Below, in pieces: positions 1 through 8,568 of a stretch of 64,000 nucleotides of DNA. The position numbers were made by a program, and so were the translations under genes. The stretch spans positions 930,001 through 994,000 of the forward strand of contig NZ_JACVPO010000001.1 of NCBI RefSeq assembly GCF_018881835.1, read 5' to 3'. Position 1 is the stretch's first letter, and every line of letters begins with the position of its first letter. This DNA is from Polynucleobacter hallstattensis (GTDB taxonomy: Bacteria > Pseudomonadota > Gammaproteobacteria > Burkholderiales > Burkholderiaceae). Under the pieces are notes generated by a model. It was not told the DNA's origin and did not search any database. It was given only the letters and a program-made list of their open reading frames with translations.

Positions 1-1353
1 CAAGAGTTTATTGAGGGTGCAGATATCGAGGCTCAGTGGTGGGAATTATTTAAGTCACCTGAGTTGGACGTATTGATTAAAAAAGCTTTGCAGCAGAACC
101 CTAATTTAGGCGTTGCTGATGCTGCGCTCCGTGCGAGCCAAGAAAACGTGAGCGCACAAATTGGTGGACAGTATTTCCCGGCGATTGGTTTAAATGGCGG
201 TGTCGCTCGGCAGCTACAGCCTTCTGCAATTTATGGTCTGCCTTATGGCTCTGATACCTACAACCTCTATAACGCTTCTGTAAATGTTACATATAAGCTA
301 GACGTCTTTGGTGGTGCACGCCGCGCAGTTGAAGGTGCGAGAGCGCAAGCAGAGATTGCACAGTTTCAGCTAGAAGGCGCCTATCTTTCTTTGACGGCCA
401 ATATCGTTACCGGTGCGGTACGAGAAGCTGCTTTGCGTGCACAGATGCAGGCTACCGAAGAAATTTTGAAGGCGCAAACCAATTTAGCTGAGGTAACAGA
501 AAAGCAATTGGCAATTGGCACAGTCTCTCGAGTGGATGTGACCTCACAAAGAACTTTGGTGTCTAACTCACAAGTCGATTTATTTACGTATGAGCGCAAT
601 CTTTCGTTTGCGCGCAATCAGTTGGCAGTATTGGTGGGCGAGTTACCTAGTAATGCCAACATTACCAAGTTTGACTTGAAATCTCTGCATTTGCCAGAGA
701 AGCTGCCACTCTCCATACCATCGAGCTTGGTGCGTCAGCGACCAGACGTGCGCGCAGCAGAAGCGCAACTCAAGGCCACCAATGCTTTAGTAGGCGTTGC
801 TACTGCCAATTTATTGCCACAATTTAATATCACTGGTGCTATTGGCTCCGCTGCATTAACAAGCTCAGCCTTATTTGGGCCGAATGCCACTCTATGGTCC
901 ATTGCTGGCGGTATCTTTCAGCCACTCTTTCAGGGTGGACAGTTATTAGCGCAACGACGTGGTGCAATGGCTAATTACGAACAAGCAGTTTTTCAATATC
1001 AAGCTACCGTGCTCAAGGCTTTTCAAGAAGTGGCTGACTCCTTACGTGCTTTAGAAACTGGTGCTCAAGCATTGAAGTCTGCATCAGACGCTGAACGCTA
1101 TGCTTATGAAACTTTAGATTTGGTGCAGCAGCAATACAAGCTCGGCACTGCCAGCTACTTGGCTGTCCTCTATTACCAAAATCAATATCAAATTGCTAAA
1201 GTCAAATCGGTTTCTGCGCAAGCGACCCGATTCTCTGACACAGCAGCATTATTTGCAGCATTGGGCGGCGGTTGGTGGAATCGTACCGGCCCAGCCTTTC
1301 AACCAAAAGCCATAGCGAACAAAGATCAAAATGAAACTTCTGGAAACAATTAA
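1..1353 (+). CDS. Outer-membrane efflux channel (OprM/NodT type), 5' end missing
   Basis: Outer-membrane factor of a tripartite drug or metabolite efflux pump; it forms the trimeric TolC-like channel. The reading frame is open from base 1, so signal peptide and lipobox lie outside the window; a TTG at 64 is not the true start. The visible 450 codons hold two related halves of long helices with small beta segments, as in the family. Family-typical stretches include LDVFGGARRAVEGARAQ early in the visible part and SSLVRQRPDVRAAEAQL midway. The C-terminus overlaps the next gene by 23 bases, which fits an operon with the adaptor and permease that follow. The family is clear; the pumped substrate cannot be read from sequence. 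Confidence 0.93.
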   Translation, partial: QEFIEGADIEAQWWELFKSPELDVLIKKALQQNPNLGVADAALRASQENVSAQIGGQYFPAIGLNGGVARQLQPSAIYGLPYGSDTYNLYNASVNVTYKLDVFGGARRAVEGARAQAEIAQFQLEGAYLSLTANIVTGAVREAALRAQMQATEEILKAQTNLAEVTEKQLAIGTVSRVDVTSQRTLVSNSQVDLFTYERNLSFARNQLAVLVGELPSNANITKFDLKSLHLPEKLPLSIPSSLVRQRPDVRAAEAQLKATNALVGVATANLLPQFNITGAIGSAALTSSALFGPNATLWSIAGGIFQPLFQGGQLLAQRRGAMANYEQAVFQYQATVLKAFQEVADSLRALETGAQALKSASDAERYAYETLDLVQQQYKLGTASYLAVLYYQNQYQIAKVKSVSAQATRFSDTAALFAALGGGWWNRTGPAFQPKAIANKDQNETSGNN

Positions 1354-2662
1354 AACTAAAGTAACTGCTACTGCAGTTGCCTTATGGACTTGGATGCTAG
1401 CTAAGGCGGTAGAGTGGAAACTTCGCGAGAAGCTCATTGCGCTTTGGGAAAAGATCAAAGGATTTTGGGTACGTTTGCGCGAACGCTTCATGCGCAGCAA
1501 GATTAATGCAAAACTACAATCTATGACACCTTTGGGTCGACGTATGACCATCATGTTGTGCGGTGTATTTTTGTTGTTAGGTTTGATTTTTGGATTTAAC
1601 CAACTCAAGATATTCATGATCAAGTACTTTATTGCTGGCATGGGTTTACCGCCAGCAACGGTTTCTACGATGCTTGTGGAAACTTCAGCATGGCAACCTA
1701 AGTTATCTAGTGTTGGTAATGTGCGTGCATTTCGGGGTGTAGAGCTCAGCACTGAAATTGGCGGCCTTGTGCAAAATGTTTCGATTAGATCGGGCATGGA
1801 TGTTAAAGAGGGTGAGTTGCTGATTAAGTTAAATGATGCATCCGATGTAGCCCAACTTAATTCTTTAAAGGCATTGGCGGACTTGGCTCAAGTGATTAAT
1901 GAGCGCGATAGACAGCAGTTAGAGATTCAGGCGATTAGTAAGAACGTATTCGATACAAGTAAAGCAGATGCAAAGTCTAAGCAGGCTCAGGTGGAACAGC
2001 AAACTGCTTTAGTTGCTAAGAAAAATTTAAAGGCCCCTTTCAGTGGACGTGTTGGCATTGTGATGATCAACCCTGGTCAGTTTGTGAACCCAGGTGATAA
2101 GTTGCTGACACTTCAAACCTTGGACCCGATTTTTGTGGACTTCAATCTCCCGCAAAGTAACGCTGAACAGATACAGGTTGGACAAGAAATTGTGGTGACA
2201 ACTGATGCATTCAAAGGTGCAGGCTTTACTGGCAAGATTACTGCCATCAGTCCGAAGGTGGATACGAGTACACGCAATATTCAGATAGAGGCTCAGTTAG
2301 CCAATCCAGATAAAAAGATCTTGCCGGGTATGTTTGCTAATGTGAATATCAAGTTAGGCGATCAGATCAAGATGCTGACCTTGCCACAAACGGCTGTGAC
2401 CTATAACCCCTATGGCTCAACAGTTTTTATTGCCAAGCCAACTGGTAAAAAAGATAAACAGGGCAAGCCAGCACTTGAGGCCCAACAAGTTTTTGTGACT
2501 ACTGGGCCAACTCGTGGGGATCAGGTGGCGATTCTCAAAGGGGTTGATGAGGGTGCTACGGTTGTCACCAGTGGCCAGCTCAAGCTGAAAAACGGTACAC
2601 CGTTGATTGTGAATAACAAGGTGTTGCCATCCAATTCACCAAACCCACAGCCACAGGAATAA
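1331..2662 (+). CDS. RND efflux periplasmic adaptor subunit (membrane fusion protein)
   Basis: Links the inner-membrane RND permease to the outer-membrane channel. One membrane anchor lies around residues 71-90, followed by the split lipoyl/barrel-sandwich domain with a short helical hairpin (about 115-235; GLVQNVSIRSGMDVKEGELL and LKAPFSGRVGIV are typical), then beta-barrel and membrane-proximal domains. The first 60 or so residues are an unusual basic, Trp-rich, probably amphipathic extension. An alternative start at the ATG at 1490 would remove most of it, but I see no clear ribosome site at either ATG. It overlaps the channel gene by 23 bases and lies 7 bases before the permease gene, so the three are one transcription unit. 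Confidence 0.92.
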   Translation: MKLLETIKTKVTATAVALWTWMLAKAVEWKLREKLIALWEKIKGFWVRLRERFMRSKINAKLQSMTPLGRRMTIMLCGVFLLLGLIFGFNQLKIFMIKYFIAGMGLPPATVSTMLVETSAWQPKLSSVGNVRAFRGVELSTEIGGLVQNVSIRSGMDVKEGELLIKLNDASDVAQLNSLKALADLAQVINERDRQQLEIQAISKNVFDTSKADAKSKQAQVEQQTALVAKKNLKAPFSGRVGIVMINPGQFVNPGDKLLTLQTLDPIFVDFNLPQSNAEQIQVGQEIVVTTDAFKGAGFTGKITAISPKVDTSTRNIQIEAQLANPDKKILPGMFANVNIKLGDQIKMLTLPQTAVTYNPYGSTVFIAKPTGKKDKQGKPALEAQQVFVTTGPTRGDQVAILKGVDEGATVVTSGQLKLKNGTPLIVNNKVLPSNSPNPQPQE

Positions 2663-2669
2663 GTCCTAG

Positions 2670-5600
2670 ATGAATTGGACTGACATATTTATTCGTAGGC
2701 CAGTGCTCTCGCTAGTAGTGAGTGCACTCGTCCTGGTGTTTGGTCTGAAGGCGGTGGGATCCTTGCCGGTGAATCAATACCCGCAAACCCAAAATGCCAT
2801 TGTGACGATTACGACGGCCTACTATGGCGCTGATCCAGAGACGATTGCAGGATTTATTACGCAGCCCTTAGAGACCGCGATTGCTCAGTCTCAGGGTATT
2901 GACTATTTATCCTCGATGAGTGTGAGTGGCCTCTCAACCATTACCGCTACTCTCAAGCTGAACTACGATTCCAATGCGGCATTGACGCAGATCCAGACCC
3001 AAATTAGCTCTGTTAAGAATCAACTACCACCGCAAGCCCAGCAACCTGTATTGACTGTACAAATTGGTCAATCGACTGCGGCCATGTACATGGGTTTTTA
3101 TAGTGACGATATTCCAAACAACGCGATTACTGATTACTTGTTGCGGGTAGTGAAACCAAAGCTAGATTCTATAGACGGTGTCCAGAACGCTGAAATTACC
3201 GGGGGCAGAAAGTTTGCTTTGCGTGCCTGGCTCGATCGCGAGAAGATGGCTGGGCTTGGTGTGGGTGCGGATGATGTCTATAGCGCCATGGCAGCTAACA
3301 ACTACTTATCTGCAGTTGGTAGTACTAAAGGCGACATGGTTGCAGTGGACTTGGTAGCAGGCACTGATTTGCATACGCTGGATGAGTTCCGCAAGTTAGT
3401 TATCAAAAAAGACGGCATCAATATTGTGTATTTGGATCAAGTAGCCAGCGTGACTATGGGTTCTGAGGATTACAACACCAACGTCGCATTTAGTGGCAAG
3501 AGGTCGGTATTTATCGCGATCAAAGTGGCTCCACAGGCGAACCTGCTTGATGTGGCCGAACGGGTTCGTGCCGCAGTGCCAGATATTCAGAAGCAGTTGC
3601 CAACCGGTATGTCTGGAAAGGTGGTGTATGACTCTACTAAGTTCATTACTACCTCGATTGATGAAGTAGTGGCCACATTGTTAGAGGCGCTGTTGATTGT
3701 GACAGTCGTGATCTATCTTTTCTTGGGCAGCGCACGCGCAGTTGCGGTGCCAGTGATTGCGATGCCACTCTCTTTGATTGGCACATTCTTCTTAATGCAG
3801 GTCTTGGGTTACTCCATCAATTTACTGACACTGCTTGCTCTAGTATTAGCAATTGGTTTGGTGGTCGACGATGCCATTATTGTGGTTGAGAACGTTGACC
3901 GCCACATGAAGGAAGGCAAGTCTCCATTAGAAGCCTCTCTAATTGCTGCGCGTGAGTTGGGCGGCCCTATTTTGGCCATGACCATTGTGTTGATCGCAGT
4001 GTATATCCCGATTGGCTTTCAGGGGGGGTTGACGGGTGCGCTCTTTACCGAGTTTGCCTTTACTTTAGCGAGTGCAGTAGCAGTATCTGGATTGATAGCT
4101 TTGACGCTTTCTCCGATGATGTGTTCACGTATCTTTACTGAAGAACAAGAGGCTTCACCGTTTGTTCAAAAGATTGATCGTATTTTTGAAAAAGTTCACC
4201 ACAGTTATCAAACTACTTTACGTGAGCTTTTAAGCACTTGGCAGGTCATTATTGTGATGGGTGTGATTTTACTGGGTGGGGTGGCTTATCTTTACTCCAC
4301 TGCACGTTCTGAATTAGCGCCAACGGAAGACCAGGGTATTGTTTTGATGCAGGCTTCGGGGCCGCCTAATGGCACAGTCAACCAGATGCAGACTTATGCT
4401 GATCAGATTTATCAAATATCTGCAGCGGAGCCTGAGTATGAGCAGATGTTTCAGATTACCAGTCCAACGAGCAGCTTTGGCGGTGTCTTGCTTAAAGATT
4501 GGGATCAACGCAGCCGCAATGCTACTAAGTTCCAAGAGGATATGCAGAGTAAGTGGAACTCGATCGCTGGTGCTCGCGTAGCAGCCTTCCAGTTCCCAGC
4601 CTTGCCTGGCGCACAGGGCTTGCCTGTTCAGGTTGTGATTAATACTACTGAGTCTTACGAACTATTGAATGAGGTATCCCAAGCAGTTTTGGATAAGGCA
4701 CGTCGTAGTGGCAACTTCTTTTTCGTAGACTCTGATTTGAAGATTGATAAACCACAGGATGTTTTGGAAATTGATCGGGAAAAAGTGGCTGCACTGGGCA
4801 TGACCCAGCAGCAAGTGGGTAGTGCGCTATCTGCTGCTTTGGGTGGCGGCTATGTTAATTACTTCTCTGTTGCTGGACGCTCTTATCGCGTCATTCCGCA
4901 GGTGAAGCAAGTAGACCGTTTAAATCCAGACCAAATCCTCGACTACTACATACGTACCCCGAGCGGACAGATGATTCAGGCTCGTACCATCGCAACAATT
5001 AAGCAAAGAGTAGTGCCGCAGTCAATTAATCACTTTCAGCAACTCAACTCGGCGACGATATTTGGTGTGAGTACCCCATTTATTTCTCAAGCAGATTTAC
5101 TGGAATTTATGCGTCAAACTTTGAAAGAGGTTGCGCCGAACGGTTACACCATGGATTACGCCGGCCCGTCTCGTCAGTTCATGGCAGAGTCTGGCGGTTT
5201 CTTGGTGACTATGTTCTTTGCGATCTTAATTGTGTTCTTGGTCTTGGCTGCCCAGTTTGAAAGCTTCCGTGACCCAATCGTGATTTTAGTTTCAGTACCG
5301 CTTGCTTTGTTCGGAGCGCTGATCTTTATTAATTTAGGATTCACAACCTTAAATGTGTATACCCAAGTTGGACTAGTTACGTTGATGGGGCTGATTAGTA
5401 AGCACGGTATTTTGATTGTGGAATTTGCCAATGAGCTACAAGAGGCTGGTCGCAGTAAGTTGGACGCTATCGTAGAAGCTAGTAGTGTGCGTTTGCGCCC
5501 AATCTTGATGACAACTGCCGCGATGGTATTGGGCGTAGTACCTCTGGTGATTGCTTCTGGTGCAGGTGCTGCTGGTCGCCAATCGATGGGTATTGTGATC

Positions 5601-5705
5601 TTTACTGGCTTATCAATTGGAACGCTATTTACACTCTTTGTGGTGCCGGCGATGTACTTATTTATTGGTGCAGATCACCATCAGAAAAAATTCAAGCAAC
5701 AGTAG
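2670..5705 (+). CDS. RND efflux permease (HAE1 family)
   Basis: Inner-membrane proton-driven pump of the AcrB/MexF-like HAE1 family, 1011 residues, close to the usual 1020-1050. It starts in the usual way for the family (NWTDIFIRRPVLS), with 12 predicted membrane helices in two repeats, each followed by a large periplasmic loop. The proton-relay aspartate pair is present in TM4 (GLVVDDAIIVVENVDRHM, about residues 395-412), and the TM10-11 region has the matching lysine (LMGLISKHGILIVEFANE, about 908-925). It is the last gene of the pump operon, followed by a strong hairpin. Substrate is unknown; no local regulator is visible inside the window. Confidence 0.95.
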   Translation: MNWTDIFIRRPVLSLVVSALVLVFGLKAVGSLPVNQYPQTQNAIVTITTAYYGADPETIAGFITQPLETAIAQSQGIDYLSSMSVSGLSTITATLKLNYDSNAALTQIQTQISSVKNQLPPQAQQPVLTVQIGQSTAAMYMGFYSDDIPNNAITDYLLRVVKPKLDSIDGVQNAEITGGRKFALRAWLDREKMAGLGVGADDVYSAMAANNYLSAVGSTKGDMVAVDLVAGTDLHTLDEFRKLVIKKDGINIVYLDQVASVTMGSEDYNTNVAFSGKRSVFIAIKVAPQANLLDVAERVRAAVPDIQKQLPTGMSGKVVYDSTKFITTSIDEVVATLLEALLIVTVVIYLFLGSARAVAVPVIAMPLSLIGTFFLMQVLGYSINLLTLLALVLAIGLVVDDAIIVVENVDRHMKEGKSPLEASLIAARELGGPILAMTIVLIAVYIPIGFQGGLTGALFTEFAFTLASAVAVSGLIALTLSPMMCSRIFTEEQEASPFVQKIDRIFEKVHHSYQTTLRELLSTWQVIIVMGVILLGGVAYLYSTARSELAPTEDQGIVLMQASGPPNGTVNQMQTYADQIYQISAAEPEYEQMFQITSPTSSFGGVLLKDWDQRSRNATKFQEDMQSKWNSIAGARVAAFQFPALPGAQGLPVQVVINTTESYELLNEVSQAVLDKARRSGNFFFVDSDLKIDKPQDVLEIDREKVAALGMTQQQVGSALSAALGGGYVNYFSVAGRSYRVIPQVKQVDRLNPDQILDYYIRTPSGQMIQARTIATIKQRVVPQSINHFQQLNSATIFGVSTPFISQADLLEFMRQTLKEVAPNGYTMDYAGPSRQFMAESGGFLVTMFFAILIVFLVLAAQFESFRDPIVILVSVPLALFGALIFINLGFTTLNVYTQVGLVTLMGLISKHGILIVEFANELQEAGRSKLDAIVEASSVRLRPILMTTAAMVLGVVPLVIASGAGAAGRQSMGIVIFTGLSIGTLFTLFVVPAMYLFIGADHHQKKFKQQ

Positions 5706-5727
5706 CTGATTGGTATTGTTAAAAGGC

Positions 5728-5757
5728 AAAAAGGGTGAACTTGGTTCACCCTTTTCT
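5728..5757. terminator. Bidirectional rho-independent terminator
   Basis: An 11-bp perfect stem (AAAGGGTGAAC with GTTCACCCTTT) and a 3-base loop, with A-rich sequence on one side and T-rich sequence on the other. It lies between the convergent RND permease gene and the GST gene, so it can serve both strands. Confidence 0.85.
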
Positions 5758-5797
5758 AGTTAATACCCCCAATGCTGATGGTCTAAGGGACTTTGCC

Positions 5798-6460
5798 TCA
5801 CTTCACAACATTAAGTTCTTTTTCTGCAACTACACTGTATTTAGTTTCCGCTTCTATGCGCTGCATCCATGCGTCAATATTGTGTAAAGAAGGACGCGAG
5901 CCAGTTTGGTCTGGGAAGGTTTGATTTAATAGAATCCAACGACTTACGCAAAGTGCTAGCGGAATATCCCCAATACTGAATTCGTTTCCAGAGCAATAGT
6001 GCTGGCTTGCCAGCTGCTGATCCAGCAAGGTAAATAGTGCATTGCTATCTTGATAAGCCTTGCGAATTGCTTCGTGGTTTCGCTCGTTTTCAGGCGTACG
6101 AGTTAGACCTAAAAAGGCGGTGCGTAAAACGGGCCACATAGTTCCGAGTTGCCAGTCCATCCACTTCTCAGACTGATATTGAGAGGCAACATCCTGTGTA
6201 AAGCGCTTCGATTGATCGTGCTGACGAAGCAAGTATCGCAAGATCGTATTAGATTCCCAAAGTACAAGATCACCGTCTTCTAAGGTTGGTACTAAGCCAT
6301 TAGGATTGAGCGCGAGAAATTCAGGCGTACGATTTTTCCCAAAATGAAGGCCGGCATCAATGCGTTCAAAATCCTTGCCTTCCTCTAATCCTAACTCTGC
6401 AAGGCACCACAATACTTTTTGTACATTGATGGAACTTTTTCTTCCCCATAAGCGCATCAT
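5798..6460 (-). CDS. Glutathione S-transferase family protein
   Basis: Cytosolic GST-like protein of 220 residues, normal for the family. The thioredoxin-like N-terminal domain (about 1-80) contains the glutathione-contact motifs NPNGLVPTLED and LWESNTILRYL (about residues 52-78). The all-helical C-terminal domain follows, with a recognisable IGDIPLALCVSRW segment. The substrate is not predictable. It lies 22 bases after a flavin reductase gene on the same strand and may be cotranscribed with it. Either of two adjacent ATG codons could start it. Confidence 0.88.
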   Translation of the reverse strand: MMRLWGRKSSINVQKVLWCLAELGLEEGKDFERIDAGLHFGKNRTPEFLALNPNGLVPTLEDGDLVLWESNTILRYLLRQHDQSKRFTQDVASQYQSEKWMDWQLGTMWPVLRTAFLGLTRTPENERNHEAIRKAYQDSNALFTLLDQQLASQHYCSGNEFSIGDIPLALCVSRWILLNQTFPDQTGSRPSLHNIDAWMQRIEAETKYSVVAEKELNVVK

Positions 6461-6482
6461 TTCAATTCCTATTCGAGTATTT

Positions 6483-6971
6483 TTAAAGTGATGAATCTAA
6501 ACCCATAAATTTGCTATGTGCAAATATGAGTGGATGACTTTCTGGAGCGTGCTTTAGATTGAGAACTGTAGCAACGATGATGTTGTGATCACCACCGGTA
6601 TGGACTGCTACTGTCTCACATTCAAAGTAAGCGCAGCACCCTTCAATTTGCGTAAGCCCACTCGCAGCAATTTTATGGGGGATGCTAGTGAATTGATTTT
6701 CTTTCACGGTAGCAAAGTGCATCGCCATGGCTTCTTGCGAGCGTTCTAGTACATGAATTAACTGTTTGTGACCCACTTCAAAGTTGGGCATCAAGTTCGA
6801 ATGCTTCTTAAGGCTCCACAAAATCAGTGGTGGCTCCAAGGAAACCGTATTGAAAGAGCTGATAGTGATGCCATGAGCATGCTGGTCGGCATCTAGGCAA
6901 GTAATTACTGTGACCCCGGTTGCAAAGGAAGCGAAACCCTTGCGGAGCTCTTGGGAGTTAAATGGGGTCAT
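6483..6971 (-). CDS. Flavin reductase family protein (FMN-binding split barrel)
   Basis: 162-residue member of the flavin reductase-like (HpaC/NtaB) family, which uses NAD(P)H to reduce FMN or FAD, usually supplying a partner monooxygenase. The family pattern is visible: FASFATGVTVITC near residues 13-25, then GITISSFNTVSLEPPLILWS (about 34-53) forming the flavin pocket, and HTGGDHNIIVATV near residues 123-135. No monooxygenase partner is encoded nearby, so its physiological partner is unknown. The start ATG at 6971 gives the normal family N-terminus. Confidence 0.88.
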   Translation of the reverse strand: MTPFNSQELRKGFASFATGVTVITCLDADQHAHGITISSFNTVSLEPPLILWSLKKHSNLMPNFEVGHKQLIHVLERSQEAMAMHFATVKENQFTSIPHKIAASGLTQIEGCCAYFECETVAVHTGGDHNIIVATVLNLKHAPESHPLIFAHSKFMGLDSSL

Positions 6972-6992
6972 CTTGCCTATTTGTTTGGTGGC

Positions 6993-7277
6993 TTACTTCG
7001 TTGTAGTTGGAATGGTGGTGCCTGGGATGGGGGTCAGAATTTCGTTCTCTTCAGCTTTGACGCATTTAAAGCGGTATTCCTTGCCGGCCTTAGAAAGGAA
7101 GCTTGCACCTTGGTAAAAGTCATTCTTACAAGTTGTGCTGGCAAAATCCATCACATCTTGTGGCGTTGCACTAGAAGTGATTAGACGCATATTGCCCATA
7201 GACATATTAATTTGGCTCGATGAGCAGCCAATCAGTGCTAGACCACAAGTTGTAGTTAATAGTAGAATTTTTTTCAT
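6993..7277 (-). CDS. Small putative lipoprotein, function unknown
   Basis: 94-residue protein beginning MKKILLLTTTCGLALIGCSSS, a classical lipoprotein signal with lipobox LIGC, so a lipid-anchored envelope protein is likely. The chosen ATG at 7277 is preceded by GGAGG five bases upstream; a longer frame from 7298 starts with no such site. The mature part contains SATPQDVMDFASTTC and GKEYRFKCVKAEENE, including two further cysteines that might pair. I do not recognise a named family. The 3' end lies 21 bases from the flavin reductase gene on the same strand. Confidence 0.75.
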   Translation of the reverse strand: MKKILLLTTTCGLALIGCSSSQINMSMGNMRLITSSATPQDVMDFASTTCKNDFYQGASFLSKAGKEYRFKCVKAEENEILTPIPGTTIPTTTK

Positions 7278-7364
7278 GGAAACCTCCATAATCAGCAATG
7301 CTCGTTAGGATAAACCCATTACGTATTTGCTGTGGAGAATGCAGCACTTTTAAAAGGAAGAGGC

Positions 7365-8348
7365 ATGTTTAAGGCTATTTTAGTAAATAAAGACGATCAA
7401 GGTTATCGGGCTGAGCTTGCTCAAGTCGATGAGGCTAGCTTGCCTGAGGGTGATGTCAGAGTGAAGGTGCTCTACTCCACGCTCAACTACAAAGATGGCT
7501 TAGCCATTACTGGCAAAGGTCCGGTGGTGCGTAGCTTTCCGATGGTACCCGGGATTGATTTTGCGGGAGAGGTCTTAGAGAGCGCTAGTCCAGAATTTAA
7601 AGTTGGCGACATGGTGCTGCTCAATGGCTGGGGCGTTGGCGAGGGTCATTGGGGTGGTTTAGCGCAGCAAGCACGTGTGAAGTCAGAATGGCTCATTCCT
7701 TTGCCAAAGGGTTTTACTGCTAAGCAAGCTTTAGCTATTGGTACTGCTGGCTACACAGCAATGCTGTGCGTGATGGCTTTACAAAAGCATGGCTTGAAGC
7801 CCAGTGATGGCGAAGTACTGGTGACTGGCGCCGCAGGTGGAGTTGGTAGCTTTGCGATTACGCTTTTGAGCAAACTAGGGTTCACAGTTGTCGCCAGCAC
7901 GGGAAGGATGTCCGAAGCTGATTATTTAAAGAAATTGGGTGCTAGTGAGGTGATTGATCGTGCGGTACTGTCAGCCCCTGGTAAGCCTTTGGCAAAAGAG
8001 CGTTGGGCGGCGGTAGTCGATAGTGTTGGTAGTCATACTTTGGCTAACGCTTGCGCGCAAACCAAAAGTGATGGTGCAGTCGCTGCTTGCGGATTAGCTC
8101 AAGGAATGGATTTTCCATCGACTGTTGCGCCATTCATTTTGCGTGGCGTAACTTTGTATGGCATTAATAGTGTGACAGTAGCAAAAGCAAAACGTATTGC
8201 CGCTTACGAGCAGTTAAGTAAGCTGGTAGATCTTAAAACTTTAGAAGAGATCTCTCACGAAATTAATTTAGAAGATTCTATAAAGTATGCCGCAGAGCTG
8301 ATGGCTGGCAATGTACGCGGTCGTTTAATTGTGGATGTAAACAAATAA
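7365..8348 (+). CDS. acuI: Acrylyl-CoA reductase AcuI/YhdH-like MDR oxidoreductase
   Basis: Medium-chain dehydrogenase/reductase (quinone-reductase subtype), 327 residues. The N-terminal GroES-like domain contains LYSTLNYKDGLAITGKGPV and PMVPGIDFAGEVL, both typical of the YhdH/AcuI subgroup, followed by a Rossmann domain with VTGAAGGVGSFAI (about residues 149-161). No structural zinc cysteine cluster is seen, as expected. AcuI reduces acryloyl-CoA to propanoyl-CoA with NADPH; that specificity is inferred from family only. The start at 7365 follows AGGAAGAGG; an in-frame upstream codon at 7332 is less convincing. Confidence 0.85.
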   Translation: MFKAILVNKDDQGYRAELAQVDEASLPEGDVRVKVLYSTLNYKDGLAITGKGPVVRSFPMVPGIDFAGEVLESASPEFKVGDMVLLNGWGVGEGHWGGLAQQARVKSEWLIPLPKGFTAKQALAIGTAGYTAMLCVMALQKHGLKPSDGEVLVTGAAGGVGSFAITLLSKLGFTVVASTGRMSEADYLKKLGASEVIDRAVLSAPGKPLAKERWAAVVDSVGSHTLANACAQTKSDGAVAACGLAQGMDFPSTVAPFILRGVTLYGINSVTVAKAKRIAAYEQLSKLVDLKTLEEISHEINLEDSIKYAAELMAGNVRGRLIVDVNK

Positions 8349-8369
8349 GTATTGGTTAATGGATAGTGC

Positions 8370-8546
8370 TTACTGCGAAGCTTGAGGTTTTCGTGCTTTT
8401 AGTTTTTCTAAAACCTCCAGCTTGTCTGAGTTAGAAAGTTCAGACCAGTCTGCAATCTCAGTGAGCGTGCGATAGCAGCCACGGCAAAAACCATTGTCGG
8501 GGTTGATGTCACACCAGTTGATGCAAGGTGATGGAACTGTTGTCAA
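8370..8546 (-). CDS. DUF1289 family small cysteine protein
   Basis: Short protein carrying the DUF1289 pattern: SPCINWCDINPDNGFCRGC followed by YRTLTEIADW, with four cysteines that probably bind a metal. Function is unknown in general. The frame has no ATG close to the domain. The TTG at 8546 gives a compact 58-residue protein that does not reach into the divergent metallo-hydrolase gene. The alternative ATG at 8606 adds a hydrophobic leader (LVFIYFYFKF) but overlaps that gene's start by 38 bases. I prefer the shorter form, with modest confidence in the exact start. Confidence 0.72.
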   Translation of the reverse strand: MTTVPSPCINWCDINPDNGFCRGCYRTLTEIADWSELSNSDKLEVLEKLKARKPQASQ

Positions 8547-8568
8547 AGCAAACTTAAAATAGAAATAG

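Noticed and set aside
1249..1797. 182-codon minus-strand frame across the efflux genes
   Set aside because: Antisense to two well-supported coding regions, no family resemblance and low-complexity basic composition typical of a shadow frame.
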